The notes: generated by a model not told the origin, from the letters alone. A DNA stretch of 49,541 bases from Candidatus Anaeroferrophillus wilburensis (GCA_016934315.1 JAFGSY010000004.1:1-49541), one strand, 5' to 3'; counted from the first letter of the stretch, positions 7,443 through 18,205 are shown. A program made the numbers and translations.

Positions 7443-7811
7443 TCAGATGTGGGTTTGCAGAATCCTTTTAACCAGCTTCTTCAATTCGGTCAGATCCCCC
7501 GATTTTACCACATAATAATCGGAAGCCATGGCAGAGACATCACGTTTGAAGGAGCTGTAGGCTGACAGGAGAATTACCGGCAGGTCATAATATCGGTCAC
7601 GGATGGTACTCAGCAGTTCTATCCCGCTTAGATGCGGCATCTTGATATCCAGGATGATGATGTCCGGCTGCTGTTGGGCGATGATCTCCATCGCCTGCAA
7701 CGGATCGCCGAGACTGATGACCTCATAGCCCTCCTCCTCCAGTTCGCAGGCCAGCAGCAGCCGGATATTTTCCTCGTCGTCTATACAGAGAATTTTTTTC
7801 TGTTTTTCCAT
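7443..7811 (-). CDS. single-domain response regulator (CheY-like receiver)
   Basis: A 122-residue stand-alone receiver domain with the acidic pair D11/D12 (CIDDEEN), phospho-acceptor D55 (ILDIKMP) and a switch Ser in LLSAYSS. At the lysine position it reads VVKSGD rather than the usual KP. ATG 7811 is preferred to ATG 7823 because GGAG lies 7 bases upstream of it. No output domain is present, so it works through a partner protein. It lies 23 bases downstream of the glycosyltransferase gene, so the two are probably cotranscribed. No histidine kinase is adjacent. Confidence 0.88.
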   Translation of the reverse strand: MEKQKKILCIDDEENIRLLLACELEEEGYEVISLGDPLQAMEIIAQQQPDIIILDIKMPHLSGIELLSTIRDRYYDLPVILLSAYSSFKRDVSAMASDYYVVKSGDLTELKKLVKRILQTHI

Positions 7812-7834
7812 GGTTTTCTCCATTTCCTTCGATA

Positions 7835-9100
7835 TTATTGCTGCTGCCAGCGCTCCAGCAGGTATGGTTTGCTGTCTTCAAAAACCTCGCAGAGCTTTTC
7901 CACCACCTCTTCCGCCTGGTAGTCATCGAGATTTTCAGTTTCATGAACGAAAGATGAGATGAAGCCGTAATACAACGGAATCAGCGACTCCAGCAGGGCG
8001 GCGCGCTCGGTGGTCGATTGGTAGAAAACGGCAAAATCATAGATAATCCTGACCCATAATGTTTTCGGAAAATCGATTGTTCTGCCGGCCATCTCAGCAA
8101 CTTCGAGCAGCTTTGCAAAGGTTTCCGGGGTGAGGACCCGGCGGTAGAGATCTGTATGGGCCGAGACGCCGTCGGTAAATTTTGCCATCATGCGGGAGAC
8201 GTTCACCTGCAGGGGGCGGGGAGCGGTTTCCGACTGGAAGCCGAGAATAGCGGTCGGGCGGCTGCCGATGACTTCCTGCCAGCGGGCTTTGTTGGCCGCC
8301 ATGAGGGAGAAAATGGTTCCCACCACCTGGATGAACATCGGGCCGAGATCAGCACCCGGATCTTTGACATCATGGATTTTAGCGCCCATAAATGACTGGC
8401 AGATTTTAGTGTTTTCAACGATGGCAGTGGTCGTCATCCAGATATCGATGCCGAACCGGGTGACGTCGGTTTCCCACACATCCTGCTGCAGATAGAGGTC
8501 AATCAGGCTGCCGGCGAAACCGAAATCACCGCCAATTGGCTGACGCACCCGCCGGCCGTACAGAGCCCTGGTCAAGGGGTAGGCAATGCTGTTGGTAATG
8601 GTACCATCGTATTTGTAGCGCCGGTAAAAGGGGCAGACATAGCCATAGTCTTTGTGTAAGACGGGAGCCAGAAGCAGTTGGATCCACTCGGGAGTTACGC
8701 TGCGCAGGTCAGAATCCAAAACGGCACATGCCTTGACCTTGAGGAGCCGGGCGGCTTCGAAAATAGCCTTGAATGCGGATCCTTTGCCGGGGGAGCCGAT
8801 GTAGGGAGTCGAAATGGCTGCCAGGGGGGTGTGTGGTTCGCTGACAAAGAACGTATCATAGGAATTGGTCTTGGCAACCCGTTCGAAGATGATGCTGGTC
8901 TGGTCGCTCGAACCGCCGTCGGAATTGAAAAGCACCGCCTTGGCGTCAGGATAGTATTTAGCCAATCCCAGCTTTGCTGCTTCGGCAACGTGACCGATGG
9001 TTTCCTCATTATTGTAGCTGGGAATGCCCACCAGGATGTCAGCATTTTTTATGGTTGCCACAGCCTTGCCGGCCTGATCATTGAGCGCGCTGGTTTTCAT
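7835..9100 (-). CDS. family 2-type glycosyltransferase (glucosyl-3-phosphoglycerate synthase-like)
   Basis: The 421-residue protein opens a GT-A fold with VGIPSYNNEETIGH (24-37), a nucleotide-binding NSDGGSSD segment (59-66) and the metal-binding DSD (129-131). It then has the GGDFGFAG region (190-197) seen in GT81-type glucosylglycerate/mannosylglycerate enzymes. No membrane helices are evident, so it is cytosolic or peripheral. The C-terminal 150 residues are helical. If it does make glucosyl- or mannosylglycerate, it would serve compatible-solute synthesis; the donor and acceptor are not decided by the sequence. An AGGAGG site 11 bases before the start supports ATG 9100. Confidence 0.75.
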   Translation of the reverse strand: MKTSALNDQAGKAVATIKNADILVGIPSYNNEETIGHVAEAAKLGLAKYYPDAKAVLFNSDGGSSDQTSIIFERVAKTNSYDTFFVSEPHTPLAAISTPYIGSPGKGSAFKAIFEAARLLKVKACAVLDSDLRSVTPEWIQLLLAPVLHKDYGYVCPFYRRYKYDGTITNSIAYPLTRALYGRRVRQPIGGDFGFAGSLIDLYLQQDVWETDVTRFGIDIWMTTTAIVENTKICQSFMGAKIHDVKDPGADLGPMFIQVVGTIFSLMAANKARWQEVIGSRPTAILGFQSETAPRPLQVNVSRMMAKFTDGVSAHTDLYRRVLTPETFAKLLEVAEMAGRTIDFPKTLWVRIIYDFAVFYQSTTERAALLESLIPLYYGFISSFVHETENLDDYQAEEVVEKLCEVFEDSKPYLLERWQQQ

Positions 9101-9454
9101 TATCCATGACCTCCTCTGTTTGGCGGCGCTTTTTGCTATAGACTAATCCTTGGCGCTGCAACTGTCAATAGGGTGGGGGATGCTTTTCAGGTAAGGATGA
9201 GAAGAAAGAAGAATAACGTCATCATAAAGTAGTGGCGTTGCAGAAAATAATAAAACGTTTTTTTATAAAAAATCACTGCCGGCAAAGGTGGCTGTGGCTC
9301 AGCATTCGTTATTGATTATTGTCAGTGACTATGGTATGGATGCCTACTGATTTTTCCGGTGCCAGCCGGTTTTTCACCGGATATTTTTACCGTGTGGTCG
9401 CTGGTATCTTGTTTGAAGCTTGCGGTTGGGAAAAAGGAAAGGGATTGACTGACA
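9101..9454. other. intergenic region between divergent genes
   Basis: This 354-base stretch separates the minus-strand glycosyltransferase from the plus-strand TPR membrane protein, so it must hold the promoters of both. An AT-rich tract near 9245-9275 (AAAACGTTTTTTTATAAAAAA) is the likeliest opening region. I could not fix a -35/-10 pair. No RNA gene or conserved regulatory fold was recognised. Confidence 0.4.
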
Positions 9455-10141
9455 ATGGCAAAGGGTCGCATTACGGTCAGGCGGGAATTGCGCCAGCCTG
9501 ACGGTTTCATGAAAACCGCCACCATGGCGCTTGGTTATGTTAAGGGACACCGGCGGTCCGTCATCGTTGGTGCTGTGGTGCTGGCGATTTCTCTGGCGGG
9601 CGTTGTCGGCGTCTCCAGCTATTTCAACTATCAAAACCGCCGGGCATCGCAGGTGCTGACCACTGGTTTGCAGGCGTATGCCACAGCAGCCGGCAGCAGC
9701 AGTCAGGTTCAGGAGATGCTTGCGGAACTGAAAGCCGGGGCTGAAAATGCGCCACTGGCGGCATCATATCCTCTTTTATGTTATCTTCGCGGGAACGGCT
9801 ACTATGACCTGCAGGACTATGACCAAGCCCGTCATGCTTATGAGGAGGCTTTGGTCAAAGCGGACGGCTATGTTGCTGATTTGTGCCGGCTTGGCCTTGC
9901 CTATGTTGCCTTTGCTGAGCAGGCATACGCCAAGAGTATAGAGATTCTCGAGGCGCTGCAGGCTGATAAAACATCGTTCCGCGAAGATGTGTACCTGCTC
10001 ATGGGGATGAGTTTTGAACAACTGAACAAGGTCGATGATGCAGTGGCGGCCTATGAGAACATGATTCAGTTCGTACCCGATTCTCAATTGCTGCCATGGG
10101 TTGAAGGCCGGCTGGAGCGCCTGAAATTGATCGGCAGTTAA
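9455..10141 (+). CDS. membrane-anchored TPR protein (YfgM-like)
   Basis: The 228-residue product has a basic N-terminus, one transmembrane helix at about 36-54 (VIVGAVVLAISLAGVVGV) and a TPR-rich C-terminal part likely in the periplasm (NGYYDLQDYDQARHAYEEAL; MGMSFEQLNKVDDAVAAYEN). This architecture matches YfgM-type ancillary subunits of the Sec translocon, which act as chaperone docking sites. Overall similarity cannot be measured here, so the family name is tentative. The next gene also encodes an envelope TPR protein 64 bases downstream, suggesting an operon. Confidence 0.7.
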   Translation: MAKGRITVRRELRQPDGFMKTATMALGYVKGHRRSVIVGAVVLAISLAGVVGVSSYFNYQNRRASQVLTTGLQAYATAAGSSSQVQEMLAELKAGAENAPLAASYPLLCYLRGNGYYDLQDYDQARHAYEEALVKADGYVADLCRLGLAYVAFAEQAYAKSIEILEALQADKTSFREDVYLLMGMSFEQLNKVDDAVAAYENMIQFVPDSQLLPWVEGRLERLKLIGS

Positions 10142-10205
10142 TGCTTTTTATGAAAGCGCCAGATTTTGTGAATATGCTCATCTTTTCAGTTGCGGGTCAT
10201 CAGTT

Positions 10206-10997
10206 ATGAGCCGTGCGGTTACCTTGGGTGTGCTGGTCTGGCTCGTGCTGCTGTTCGGCTGTGCTGGCACCGGGGCTGATAAACCGTCCGCCCCCTCCCT
10301 GCCGGATGATGTTTATGAGGAGATTCTCCATCACTTCAGCAGCGGGAATTATGATCTTGTTAAACAGTATATCCAGCGTACCCACGACCGTGGTATCCGG
10401 GATAAGCGGCTCTATTTTTTAACCGGGGTGATGGCCTGGCAGGTGCAGGACTATGCCCAGGCAGAAACAGCCTTCCGCCAGGCCACCGAGCTTGATCCGG
10501 AGTATTCTGATGCCCATAATAATCTGGGGACCCTCTATCTTTTGTCCGGTGATGATGCCAAAGCGGAGGAGTCGTTCCGCACTGCATTGAAAAATCCCCT
10601 ATACCGCACCCCGGAACTGGCTTTTAACAACTTGGGCAAGGTTTTGGAAAAACGGGGTGAGCGTCAGGGTGCCGAACAGTGCTATCGTCGGGCAATCTCC
10701 CTGAAACAGAACTTCCCCCTCGCCTATTACAACCTGGGGTTGCTGCTCTATCAGGATGGCAGATTTGATGATGCGCGGGTATGCCTTGAGAAGACAACAA
10801 CATTGTCGCCCCGTCAGGTTGATGCCTGGTGGTGGTACGGCATGGCATCTGTCCAGCTTGGTGACCATGAGAAGGCCAGGGAAGCTTTTTCCCAGGTGCT
10901 GACCATGGGACAGGGAACGGAATGGGCCGAACAGGCCAGCGAACAATTGCAGCGGCTTGATGATGCCGGACTGCCTAAGGCAGGGACCCTTCATTAA
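10206..10997 (+). CDS. TPR lipoprotein
   Basis: The 263-residue protein has a lipoprotein signal with lipobox LFGC (lipid-modified C19). It is followed by about five TPR units between residues 60 and 245, for example AQAETAFRQATELDPEYSDA, HNNLGTLYLLSGDDAKAEES and ALAYYNLGLLLYQDGRFDDA-like repeats. It resembles PilF/PilW and similar outer-membrane assembly lipoproteins, but no pilus genes are adjacent. The residue after the lipid Cys is Ala, not Asp, so sorting to the outer membrane by the downstream Lol system is likely. Confidence 0.8.
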   Translation: MSRAVTLGVLVWLVLLFGCAGTGADKPSAPSLPDDVYEEILHHFSSGNYDLVKQYIQRTHDRGIRDKRLYFLTGVMAWQVQDYAQAETAFRQATELDPEYSDAHNNLGTLYLLSGDDAKAEESFRTALKNPLYRTPELAFNNLGKVLEKRGERQGAEQCYRRAISLKQNFPLAYYNLGLLLYQDGRFDDARVCLEKTTTLSPRQVDAWWWYGMASVQLGDHEKAREAFSQVLTMGQGTEWAEQASEQLQRLDDAGLPKAGTLH

Positions 10998-11087
10998 ACG
11001 ATGCAACGAAATGGTTGCGGTTGAGTTGCCGCTTTTGACGGTTTATGTACCGGTGACTGCTGAGAAGGAAATAATGGTGATAACCTG

Positions 11088-12590
11088 ATGGGGATTACGC
11101 AGGAAAAACAGACGTTGCGGGATCAGCGACTCGAAAAGATTGAAAAGCTCCAGGCTTTGGGGGTTAATCCCTTTGCGAATGATTTCATTCCCGGAGATAC
11201 AGCCGCCGCCGTTCTCGGCCGCTATGGCGATGTTGATGACAAAGAGCTGGGAGAATTTCCGCCCCGGGCTTCCGTGGCTGGCCGGCTCATGTCGCTGCGT
11301 TTTTTTGGCAAGGCGGCATTCGGTCATCTGAAAGATCGAACGGGCAGGATTCAGGTGTACGTCCGCAAAGATAAAATTGGTGATGATTTCTTTGAGGTTT
11401 TTAAACTGTTTGATATCGGTGATTTTATCGGTGTGGAGGGGGAGGTTTTTCGCACCCGGACCGGAGAATTGACCATTCTGGCCAACCGGGTCTGCCTGTT
11501 GACCAAAGCCATCCGGCCTTTGCCGGAAAAATGGCACGGGCTGAAGGATGTTGAAACCCGCTACCGGCAGCGCTATGTCGATTTGCTGGCTAATGATCAA
11601 GTGGCGGAAACGTTTGTGAAGCGGGTAAAAATCATCGACGGCATGCGTGATTTTTTTAAACAGCGTGAGTTCCTTGAGGTTGAGACGCCGATGATGCAGC
11701 CGGTTGCCGGCGGCGCAACCGCTCGGCCATTCACCACCCATCACAACGCCTTGAATATGGAGCTTTTTCTCCGGGTTGCCCCGGAACTCTACCTGAAGCG
11801 CCTGGTGGTCGGCGGATTTGAACGGGTGTTTGAAATCAACCGGAATTTTCGCAATGAGGGCATCTCCATCCAGCATAATCCTGAGTTTACCATGCTGGAG
11901 TTTTATCAGGCCTATGCCACCTATCTTGACCTTATGCAACTTACGGAGGAGTTGTTTGCCCACCTGGCCGTATTGGTATGTGGTGACACCAGGATCATCT
12001 ACCAGGGTCAGGATATCGATCTGACCCCCCCGTGGGATCATCTGACGGTAGTTGAGGCAATTGAAAAATATGGTAACATCCCGCAGGCGCAGCTCCTGGA
12101 TTTCGCATCGGTCCGGCAAGTGGCGGATGAACAGCACATCGAGGTGGCTGAAGCGGACAGCAGCTACGGCAAGCTGTTACTGAAAATTTTTGATGAGAAG
12201 GTTGAACATCAGCTGATTCAGCCGACGTTTATTACCGATTATCCTGTCGAAGTCTCTCCCCTTTCCCGGAGAAATGAGACCAACCCCGCAGTTACCGATC
12301 GCTTCGAACTGTTTATCGGCGGTCGTGAAATGGCTAATGCTTTTTCCGAGTTGAACGATCCCCTTGACCAGCGGGAGCGCTTCATTCAGCAGGTAAAGGA
12401 GAAAGCCGCCGGTGATGAGGAAGCGCATCAGTATGATGCCGATTACATCAGAGCACTGGAATACGGTCTGCCCCCGACGGCCGGAGAGGGAATCGGTATC
12501 GACCGCCTGGTTATGCTGCTGACCGATTCGCCCTCCATCCGTGATGTCATCTTTTTTCCGTTGTTGAAGCCCGAGCAAAAAGAGTCCTGA
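11088..12590 (+). CDS. lysS: lysyl-tRNA synthetase, class II
   Basis: A full-length 500-residue LysRS that charges tRNA-Lys. It has the N-terminal OB-fold anticodon-binding domain (about 55-150; [20 protein letters not shown]), class II motif 2 ([20 protein letters not shown]) and motif 3 near the C-terminus ([20 protein letters not shown]). It ends one base before the GTG start of the lolC/E gene, so it likely heads the envelope operon. Confidence 0.97.
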   Translation: MGITQEKQTLRDQRLEKIEKLQALGVNPFANDFIPGDTAAAVLGRYGDVDDKELGEFPPRASVAGRLMSLRFFGKAAFGHLKDRTGRIQVYVRKDKIGDDFFEVFKLFDIGDFIGVEGEVFRTRTGELTILANRVCLLTKAIRPLPEKWHGLKDVETRYRQRYVDLLANDQVAETFVKRVKIIDGMRDFFKQREFLEVETPMMQPVAGGATARPFTTHHNALNMELFLRVAPELYLKRLVVGGFERVFEINRNFRNEGISIQHNPEFTMLEFYQAYATYLDLMQLTEELFAHLAVLVCGDTRIIYQGQDIDLTPPWDHLTVVEAIEKYGNIPQAQLLDFASVRQVADEQHIEVAEADSSYGKLLLKIFDEKVEHQLIQPTFITDYPVEVSPLSRRNETNPAVTDRFELFIGGREMANAFSELNDPLDQRERFIQQVKEKAAGDEEAHQYDADYIRALEYGLPPTAGEGIGIDRLVMLLTDSPSIRDVIFFPLLKPEQKES

Positions 12591-12591
12591 G

Positions 12592-13830
12592 GTGTTTCTT
12601 GAGTTTTTCATTGCTTTTCGGTATTTGGTTGCCAAGCGAAAGCAGATATTCATCTCCCTGATAACCTTTATTTCCATTGGCGGGGTTGCCGTTGGCGTGG
12701 CCGCCCTGATTGTGGTGATGGCGGTTATGAGCGGTTTTGAAAGTGAGCTGAAAAGCAGGATTTTGGGGAATAATGCCCACGTGGTGGTCATGCGTTATGG
12801 CGGGGCGGTGGCCAACTATCACCAGGTCATGGCGCAGGCAGCCACCGTTGCCGGGGTTCAGGATGTTGCCCCGTTTATTCTCAATCAGGTGATGATCGCC
12901 CACGGCCGAACGGTAAGCGGGGTGGTTTTCAGGGGGATTGACCCTGATCGGGACCCCATGGGCATGTCATTGCGATCGCATCTGACTGCCGGTTCCTTCC
13001 TGGATGGCGGCAATGATGCCGCTGCATCCGCAAAAGCCTATCCTGCCATTGTTGTCGGGGTGGAACTGGCTAAGAATCTTGGCGTTTCGGTGGGCGGCCT
13101 GGTCAGGGTAATCTCTCCTGTCGGTTCGCCAACCCCGCTGGGGATGGTGCCGCGGATGAAGCTGTTCCAGGTTGAGGGAATTTTCTCATCCGGGATGTAC
13201 GAATATGATACATCGCTGGTTTATGTCGAACTGGCTGCCGCTCAGCGACTGTTTGGACTGGAGGATAAGGTATCAGGTATTGCCGTTCAGGTTGATAATG
13301 TGTATCAGGCCCGGGCTGTCGGTGAACAGATTCAGCAGCTCCTTGGTTACCCTTTCTGGTCACGCGACTGGATGGACATGAATCGCAACCTGTTCTCGGC
13401 CCTCAAACTTGAGCGGGTGACGATGTTTGTCATTCTCATGCTTATTATTCTGGTAGCTGCATTCAATATTATTTCTACTCTCTTCATGGTGGTCATGGAG
13501 AAACATAAGGATATTGCCATTCTCAAGGCCCTCGGGATGCCTTCCCGCCGGATCATGAGAATATTTATCTGGGAGGGGATGATTGTCGGTCTGGTGGGTA
13601 CCTCCATGGGTCTGCTGGCCGGCATCGGTATCTGCTACCTGTTGAAAACCTATCATTTTATCAATCTCCCCAGTGACATATACTACATCACCACCTTGCC
13701 GGTTAATCTGAAGCCGTTTTATGTGTTTCTGATCTGTCTGGTCTCTCTGGTGATTTCGTTTTTAGCAACTATTTTTCCATCATACAGGGCATCCAAGATG
13801 CTGCCCGCTGAAGCCTTACGATATGAGTAG
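12592..13830 (+). CDS. lipoprotein-releasing ABC transporter permease (LolC/LolE/LolF type)
   Basis: The 412-residue inner-membrane protein has one N-terminal helix (about 20-48), a large periplasmic MacB-like domain and three C-terminal helices (about 275-301, 329-351, 377-399) with the FtsX signature ending FPSYRASKMLPAEALRYE. It frees mature lipoproteins from the inner membrane for LolA, powered by LolD. Translation starts at GTG 12592, one base after the lysS stop. Only one permease gene is present, so a homodimeric LolF-like arrangement is inferred. An unrelated gene separates it from lolD. Confidence 0.92.
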   Translation: MFLEFFIAFRYLVAKRKQIFISLITFISIGGVAVGVAALIVVMAVMSGFESELKSRILGNNAHVVVMRYGGAVANYHQVMAQAATVAGVQDVAPFILNQVMIAHGRTVSGVVFRGIDPDRDPMGMSLRSHLTAGSFLDGGNDAAASAKAYPAIVVGVELAKNLGVSVGGLVRVISPVGSPTPLGMVPRMKLFQVEGIFSSGMYEYDTSLVYVELAAAQRLFGLEDKVSGIAVQVDNVYQARAVGEQIQQLLGYPFWSRDWMDMNRNLFSALKLERVTMFVILMLIILVAAFNIISTLFMVVMEKHKDIAILKALGMPSRRIMRIFIWEGMIVGLVGTSMGLLAGIGICYLLKTYHFINLPSDIYYITTLPVNLKPFYVFLICLVSLVISFLATIFPSYRASKMLPAEALRYE

Positions 13831-13833
13831 CTT

Positions 13834-15006
13834 ATGAGTGCCATGTTTTTTGCAAAAAAGGACAGGGGAGAAAATCTCTCTACTCGCATTCGCCGCCTGC
13901 AGGATCAACTCCAGAAGAATCCCGACAGCTTTCATCTGCGGGTAAAACTGGCTGAGGCCTATATCCAGAGCGGCGACCAGGATACCGGCATCTCCCAGCT
14001 GATGAAAATAGCTGAAAGGGATTCCCGTGAAGGGTCGGTTGATAAAGCTATCGCCGTCTATAAGCTAATTCTTCGATATGACCCAGGGAACCTCAAAGTC
14101 AAGGATGTACTCTCGACGGTCTACAGTTATAAAGGGCTTAGTGCCGAAGCGGCTGAGCTTGGTGATCTGCTGAAAAATGAGATTGAGCCGGAGCCTATTG
14201 ATGCCGGTTTTCTGCCACAGATTTCGGTGGCTGAACTGGAGCGTTTAAGCGCCATCTCAACCCTCCTGCCGGTCAAAACCGGAGATGCCATTATCACCCA
14301 GGGCGAATATGGCGATACCCTCTATATCATTCTTGAAGGGGAGGTCGAGGTCTACAGTCCTGATTCTGATAACCAGGACTATGAGGCGATGCACCTCAAG
14401 GCGGGAAATTTCTTCGGCGAAATGAGTGTCCTGGGTGGCGGACCCCGGGTTGCAACGGTTCGGGCCGTATCCGACTGCCGGCTGCTGGCGATTAAAAAAG
14501 AGCAGTTCAGTGTGATTGAAGAGCAGTTTCCCCAGTTGCAGCAGCAGATTATTGAAGGATACCACCAGCGAATGATTGATGTGGTGCTTGCCTCCTTGAT
14601 CTTTTTTCAGCGCATTCCTGCCCAGCGGCGCAAAGAGATTGTGTCGCGGCTCCATATCCGGCCGATGGTCAAGGGTGACACTATCGTCAGAGAAGGGCAG
14701 CAGAACAAATCTCTCTATATTATTCTTGTCGGCGAGGTGGAGGTCTATTTGCACTCCAATGAGCATGCTGTCCATCTGGCTGATCTCGGCAGGGGTAATT
14801 TTTTTGGCGAAATATCAATGATTACCGGGCGTCTGGCAATTGCCAGTGTGGTGGCTAAAAGTGATGGTCTGCTGGCGGCGATGGACAGAACCCTGCTGGA
14901 TGAAATTGCCATGCAGTTTCCCCATTTTCTGCGTAAAGTTATGGATCGTCTCAAACAGCGCAATCAGGATACCATGATCCGGATGATAGAGCATTATCAT
15001 CATTGA
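13834..15006 (+). CDS. TPR protein with tandem cyclic-nucleotide-binding domains
   Basis: The 390-residue soluble protein has TPR-like helices at about 30-115 and two cNMP-binding domains at about 130-235 and 258-375. Domain 1 keeps a phosphate-binding cassette GEMSVLGGGPRVATV with E196 and R205. In domain 2 the Arg position is A335 (GEISMITGRLAIASV), so ligand binding there is doubtful. There is no DNA-binding, kinase or cyclase domain. The gene starts 3 bases after the lolC/E stop and lies inside the lol-bam-lpx run, implying a role in tuning envelope biogenesis; this is inference. No cyclase is found in the window. Confidence 0.88.
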   Translation: MSAMFFAKKDRGENLSTRIRRLQDQLQKNPDSFHLRVKLAEAYIQSGDQDTGISQLMKIAERDSREGSVDKAIAVYKLILRYDPGNLKVKDVLSTVYSYKGLSAEAAELGDLLKNEIEPEPIDAGFLPQISVAELERLSAISTLLPVKTGDAIITQGEYGDTLYIILEGEVEVYSPDSDNQDYEAMHLKAGNFFGEMSVLGGGPRVATVRAVSDCRLLAIKKEQFSVIEEQFPQLQQQIIEGYHQRMIDVVLASLIFFQRIPAQRRKEIVSRLHIRPMVKGDTIVREGQQNKSLYIILVGEVEVYLHSNEHAVHLADLGRGNFFGEISMITGRLAIASVVAKSDGLLAAMDRTLLDEIAMQFPHFLRKVMDRLKQRNQDTMIRMIEHYHH

Positions 15007-15159
15007 TGTTCAGCGCAATAGTGTGTTTTCCGGTGAACATCCTTACCGGGCAGTGGACGGTCAGCGATCAGGTGGAGCGTCAGGGCCTTCTCAAGGCTTC
15101 GTGCGATCTTCTTCAGCCAATCACCTGTCTGCTGATGCCTGAGAGAAATTGTGGGGATC

Positions 15160-15849
15160 ATGGCTGATAATCTGCTGAGAGTTGAAAAGCTTACCAAAGA
15201 ATTTGTTTTGGACGGCGCTCTTGTCCCCGTACTCCGGGGGGTTGATATCGGTGTCGCTCCCGGAGAGCGGCTGGCCATTTGCGGCGAATCAGGGGCTGGC
15301 AAAACGACCCTTCTGCAGATCATGGGCACCCTGGATCATCCCAGTAGCGGTCAGGTGTACTTTGACGGCCATGATGTGTTTTCCTGGACGGCGGAGAAGC
15401 TTGCCTCCTGGCGTAATGCCAAAATCGGTTTTGTCTTTCAATTTCATCATCTTTTGCCGGAATTTACCGCTTTGGAGAATGTTATGGTTCCGCCCTTGGT
15501 ACAGGGGGTGTCGCGAAAATCGGCGACAACCATGGCCGGTGATATGCTTGCCCGGGTGGGCCTGACTCCGCGCCTGCACCATAAGCCGGGGGAACTATCT
15601 GGTGGTGAACAGCAGCGGGTGGCCCTGGCCCGGGCATTGGTGTTGCGCCCAGTCCTGGTTCTGGCAGATGAGCCGACCGGTAACCTGGATTTGAGGAATA
15701 GCCTGGAAGTGGAAAAGCTTCTTTTGGAACTTAACGATGAGTTTGGCATGGCGCTGGTGGTGGTGACCCACAGCCGGCGCCTGGCAGAATCTATGAGTCG
15801 GACTGTCTATCTAGAAGACGGGTTGGTGAGAAAGGATGCAACTCAGTGA
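15160..15849 (+). CDS. lolD: lipoprotein-releasing ABC transporter ATPase
   Basis: A 229-residue ABC ATPase with Walker [11 protein letters not shown]-loop [12 protein letters not shown], signature [15 protein letters not shown] and Walker [12 protein letters not shown]. It supplies ATP-driven force to the Lol permease. ATG 15160 is preferred over a GTG at 15151 because GGGG precedes it at normal spacing. The stop overlaps the GTG start of bamA by four bases, indicating translational coupling. The 150 bases between the cNMP gene and lolD contain no gene. Confidence 0.94.
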   Translation: MADNLLRVEKLTKEFVLDGALVPVLRGVDIGVAPGERLAICGESGAGKTTLLQIMGTLDHPSSGQVYFDGHDVFSWTAEKLASWRNAKIGFVFQFHHLLPEFTALENVMVPPLVQGVSRKSATTMAGDMLARVGLTPRLHHKPGELSGGEQQRVALARALVLRPVLVLADEPTGNLDLRNSLEVEKLLLELNDEFGMALVVVTHSRRLAESMSRTVYLEDGLVRKDATQ

Positions 15850-18134
15850 TTCGTCGATCCCTGTTGTTCACGTGTGTCAGTTTGTTTTGTTTTTTTGCTT
15901 TTCTGCTGATTCCGGGTGTCACTGGTGCTGCCGATGTTGACTATAATGGTCTGGTGGTCGCCGATGTCGTGGTCTTGGGGAATCAGAAAGTTGCCAAAAA
16001 TACCATCCTTGACAAGATGAAAACCCGTCCCGGAGAGCAGTTCTCCGATGCTCAGCTCGATGCGGATTTGAAAGTCATCTATGCGCTTGGTTTTTTTGAC
16101 AATATTATCATGAATCTGAAGCCGGTCAACGGCCGGGTTGAAGTAGCTGTCGTCGTCGTGGAAAAACCTTCGGTTGCCTCAATTGATATCAACGGCAACC
16201 GGAAGATCAAACGCAAGGACCTGCTGAAAGAGATAACCGTCCGCACCTTCGCCATCTTAAGCCAGGAGAGAATCAGTGAAAGTGAGGAGAAAATTCGCAC
16301 CTTCTACCATGACAAGGGCTTTTACTCGGTCACTGTGCGTTCGAAAACGGTTGCTGCCGGCAAGAATCGGGTAAAGGTTGTTTTTACCATCAACGAGGGG
16401 CGTAAAAGTTATATCAAAAAAATCAGGTTTAATGGCAATGATGCTTTCAGCGACTGGCGGTTGCGGCGCGAGATCCAGACAAAAACCTATTCATTCTTTT
16501 TAACCTGGGCTACTGACTCCGGTATTTTGAAGCAGGAAATGCTGGACCAGGATGTCCGGATGTTGAAATCCTATTATTTGAGCAAAGGCTATGTTCAGGC
16601 AAAAATAAGCAAGCCGAAAATCACCCTGAGCGACAATAAAAAATGGATCTATCTTGATTTTGATGTCGAGGAAGGGAAAATCTTCACCCTCGGTGCCATT
16701 GATATCGATGACGCTGATCTCGCCCAGGAGATGAAGGAGAAAATTCTCAAGGTTCTCAAGGGAAAACAAGGGGAGGTTTTCAGCAACCTCAATCTGCATG
16801 ATGATATCGAAACGCTGACTACCTATTATGCTGATCAGGGATATGCTTTTGTCGATGTCAACCCGCTGACCAAGGTTGACGGTGAAAGCCGTAAGGTGGA
16901 TATTACCTATGCCATCGACCGGGGTAAACAGTTTCGTTTCGGCCGGATTGAGATCAACGGCAATGACAAAACCAGGGATAAAGTGATTCGTCGGGAATTG
17001 CGCTTTGCCGAAGGAGAGCTGTTCAGTTCATCCCGGTTGAAACGAAGCCGTGAGCGGTTGACCAATACCCAGTTTTTTTCCGAGGCGGATATCAAGACCG
17101 AGCCGGCCGACAATGATTTGATGGATGTGGAGGTCAGTGTTATCGAGGGGCAGACCGGCTCCTTCAGTGTTGGTCTTGGTTACAGCACGGTCGACTCAAT
17201 CATCGGCATGGCCGGCATCACCAAGAAAAATTTTCTTGGCAAAGGCTGGGACATGGCGTTCAATATGGAAATTGCCGGCAGTCGAAGCCGTTATAGCATC
17301 AGTCTGACAGATCCCTACTTCCTTGATATTCCTCTCCAGGCCGGATTCTCGATCTACAACGAGGAGATTGAGTATGATGCCTATGATACCAAGCAGCAGG
17401 GGATGAGTGTTCATTTCGGCAAACCCATTGATGAGTATACCAGCTGGAGCGCCGGCTACCGCTGGGAAAAGGTGGATATCTTTAACATCAATTATTATGC
17501 TTCTGATTATATCCGCGACGAGGAGGGGAAGACGACCACCAGCCAGGTCTTTTTGAGCCTTATTCGTGACAAGCGTGACAACTATTTCTTTCCCCGACGC
17601 GGCTACCGGTTGAAAGGTACTGCAGTATTGGCCGGAGGGCCGCTGGGCTTTGACAACCAGTATTATAAGTTTATTCTTGAAGCGCATAAGTTCTTTCCCC
17701 TCCATTGGGACAGTGCCCTGCACCTGCGCAGCATTCTGGGCTATGCTGATGGTTACGGCGGCGAAGACCTGCCCCTTTATGAACGATTTTATGTCGGCGG
17801 CATGAATTCGGTTCGGGGGTTTGATTTCGGTGAAGCGGGACCTGAGGACAGGCTGGGAGATGTGATTGGCGGCACCAAGGAGCTGATTCTCGGGGTTGAA
17901 TGGATTTTCCCTCTGGTTAAAAGTATGGGGTTGAATGGCTTGATTTTTTATGATGCCGGCAAAGCCTATGACGATAATGAGATGTATGATTTTGATTTGC
18001 GCCATAGTGTCGGGTTTGGGATTCGCTGGAAATCTCCCATGGGACCGCTGCGCATCGAGTGGGGTTTCAACCTGAGTCCTGAAGATGATGAAAAGGATCA
18101 TGTCTGGGATTTTTCAGTGGGGGCGTTCTTCTAA
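15846..18134 (+). CDS. bamA: outer membrane protein assembly factor BamA
   Basis: This 762-residue precursor has a signal peptide (about 1-29), five POTRA domains (about 33-430) and a C-terminal Omp85 16-stranded barrel. The barrel carries the conserved loop-6 VRGF motif near residue 657 ([10 protein letters not shown]) and ends in aromatic Phe-Phe, the recognition signal of barrel proteins. It inserts and folds outer-membrane proteins. GTG is the start and overlaps lolD, joining lipoprotein sorting and barrel assembly in one transcript. No bamB, bamD or bamE was recognised nearby. Confidence 0.97.
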   Translation: MIRRSLLFTCVSLFCFFAFLLIPGVTGAADVDYNGLVVADVVVLGNQKVAKNTILDKMKTRPGEQFSDAQLDADLKVIYALGFFDNIIMNLKPVNGRVEVAVVVVEKPSVASIDINGNRKIKRKDLLKEITVRTFAILSQERISESEEKIRTFYHDKGFYSVTVRSKTVAAGKNRVKVVFTINEGRKSYIKKIRFNGNDAFSDWRLRREIQTKTYSFFLTWATDSGILKQEMLDQDVRMLKSYYLSKGYVQAKISKPKITLSDNKKWIYLDFDVEEGKIFTLGAIDIDDADLAQEMKEKILKVLKGKQGEVFSNLNLHDDIETLTTYYADQGYAFVDVNPLTKVDGESRKVDITYAIDRGKQFRFGRIEINGNDKTRDKVIRRELRFAEGELFSSSRLKRSRERLTNTQFFSEADIKTEPADNDLMDVEVSVIEGQTGSFSVGLGYSTVDSIIGMAGITKKNFLGKGWDMAFNMEIAGSRSRYSISLTDPYFLDIPLQAGFSIYNEEIEYDAYDTKQQGMSVHFGKPIDEYTSWSAGYRWEKVDIFNINYYASDYIRDEEGKTTTSQVFLSLIRDKRDNYFFPRRGYRLKGTAVLAGGPLGFDNQYYKFILEAHKFFPLHWDSALHLRSILGYADGYGGEDLPLYERFYVGGMNSVRGFDFGEAGPEDRLGDVIGGTKELILGVEWIFPLVKSMGLNGLIFYDAGKAYDDNEMYDFDLRHSVGFGIRWKSPMGPLRIEWGFNLSPEDDEKDHVWDFSVGAFF

Positions 18135-18205
18135 AGGTTTCAGCTTGGCTGAAACATAATCAAGGTGGTTTTTTTATCAACAGGGGAGTTGAAAGGAGTA
18201 GGTAG

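Noticed and set aside
9121-9141. sigma-54-like TGGC...TTTGC pattern
   Set aside because: GG and GC are one base too far apart and the nearest downstream gene on that strand is over 300 bases away.
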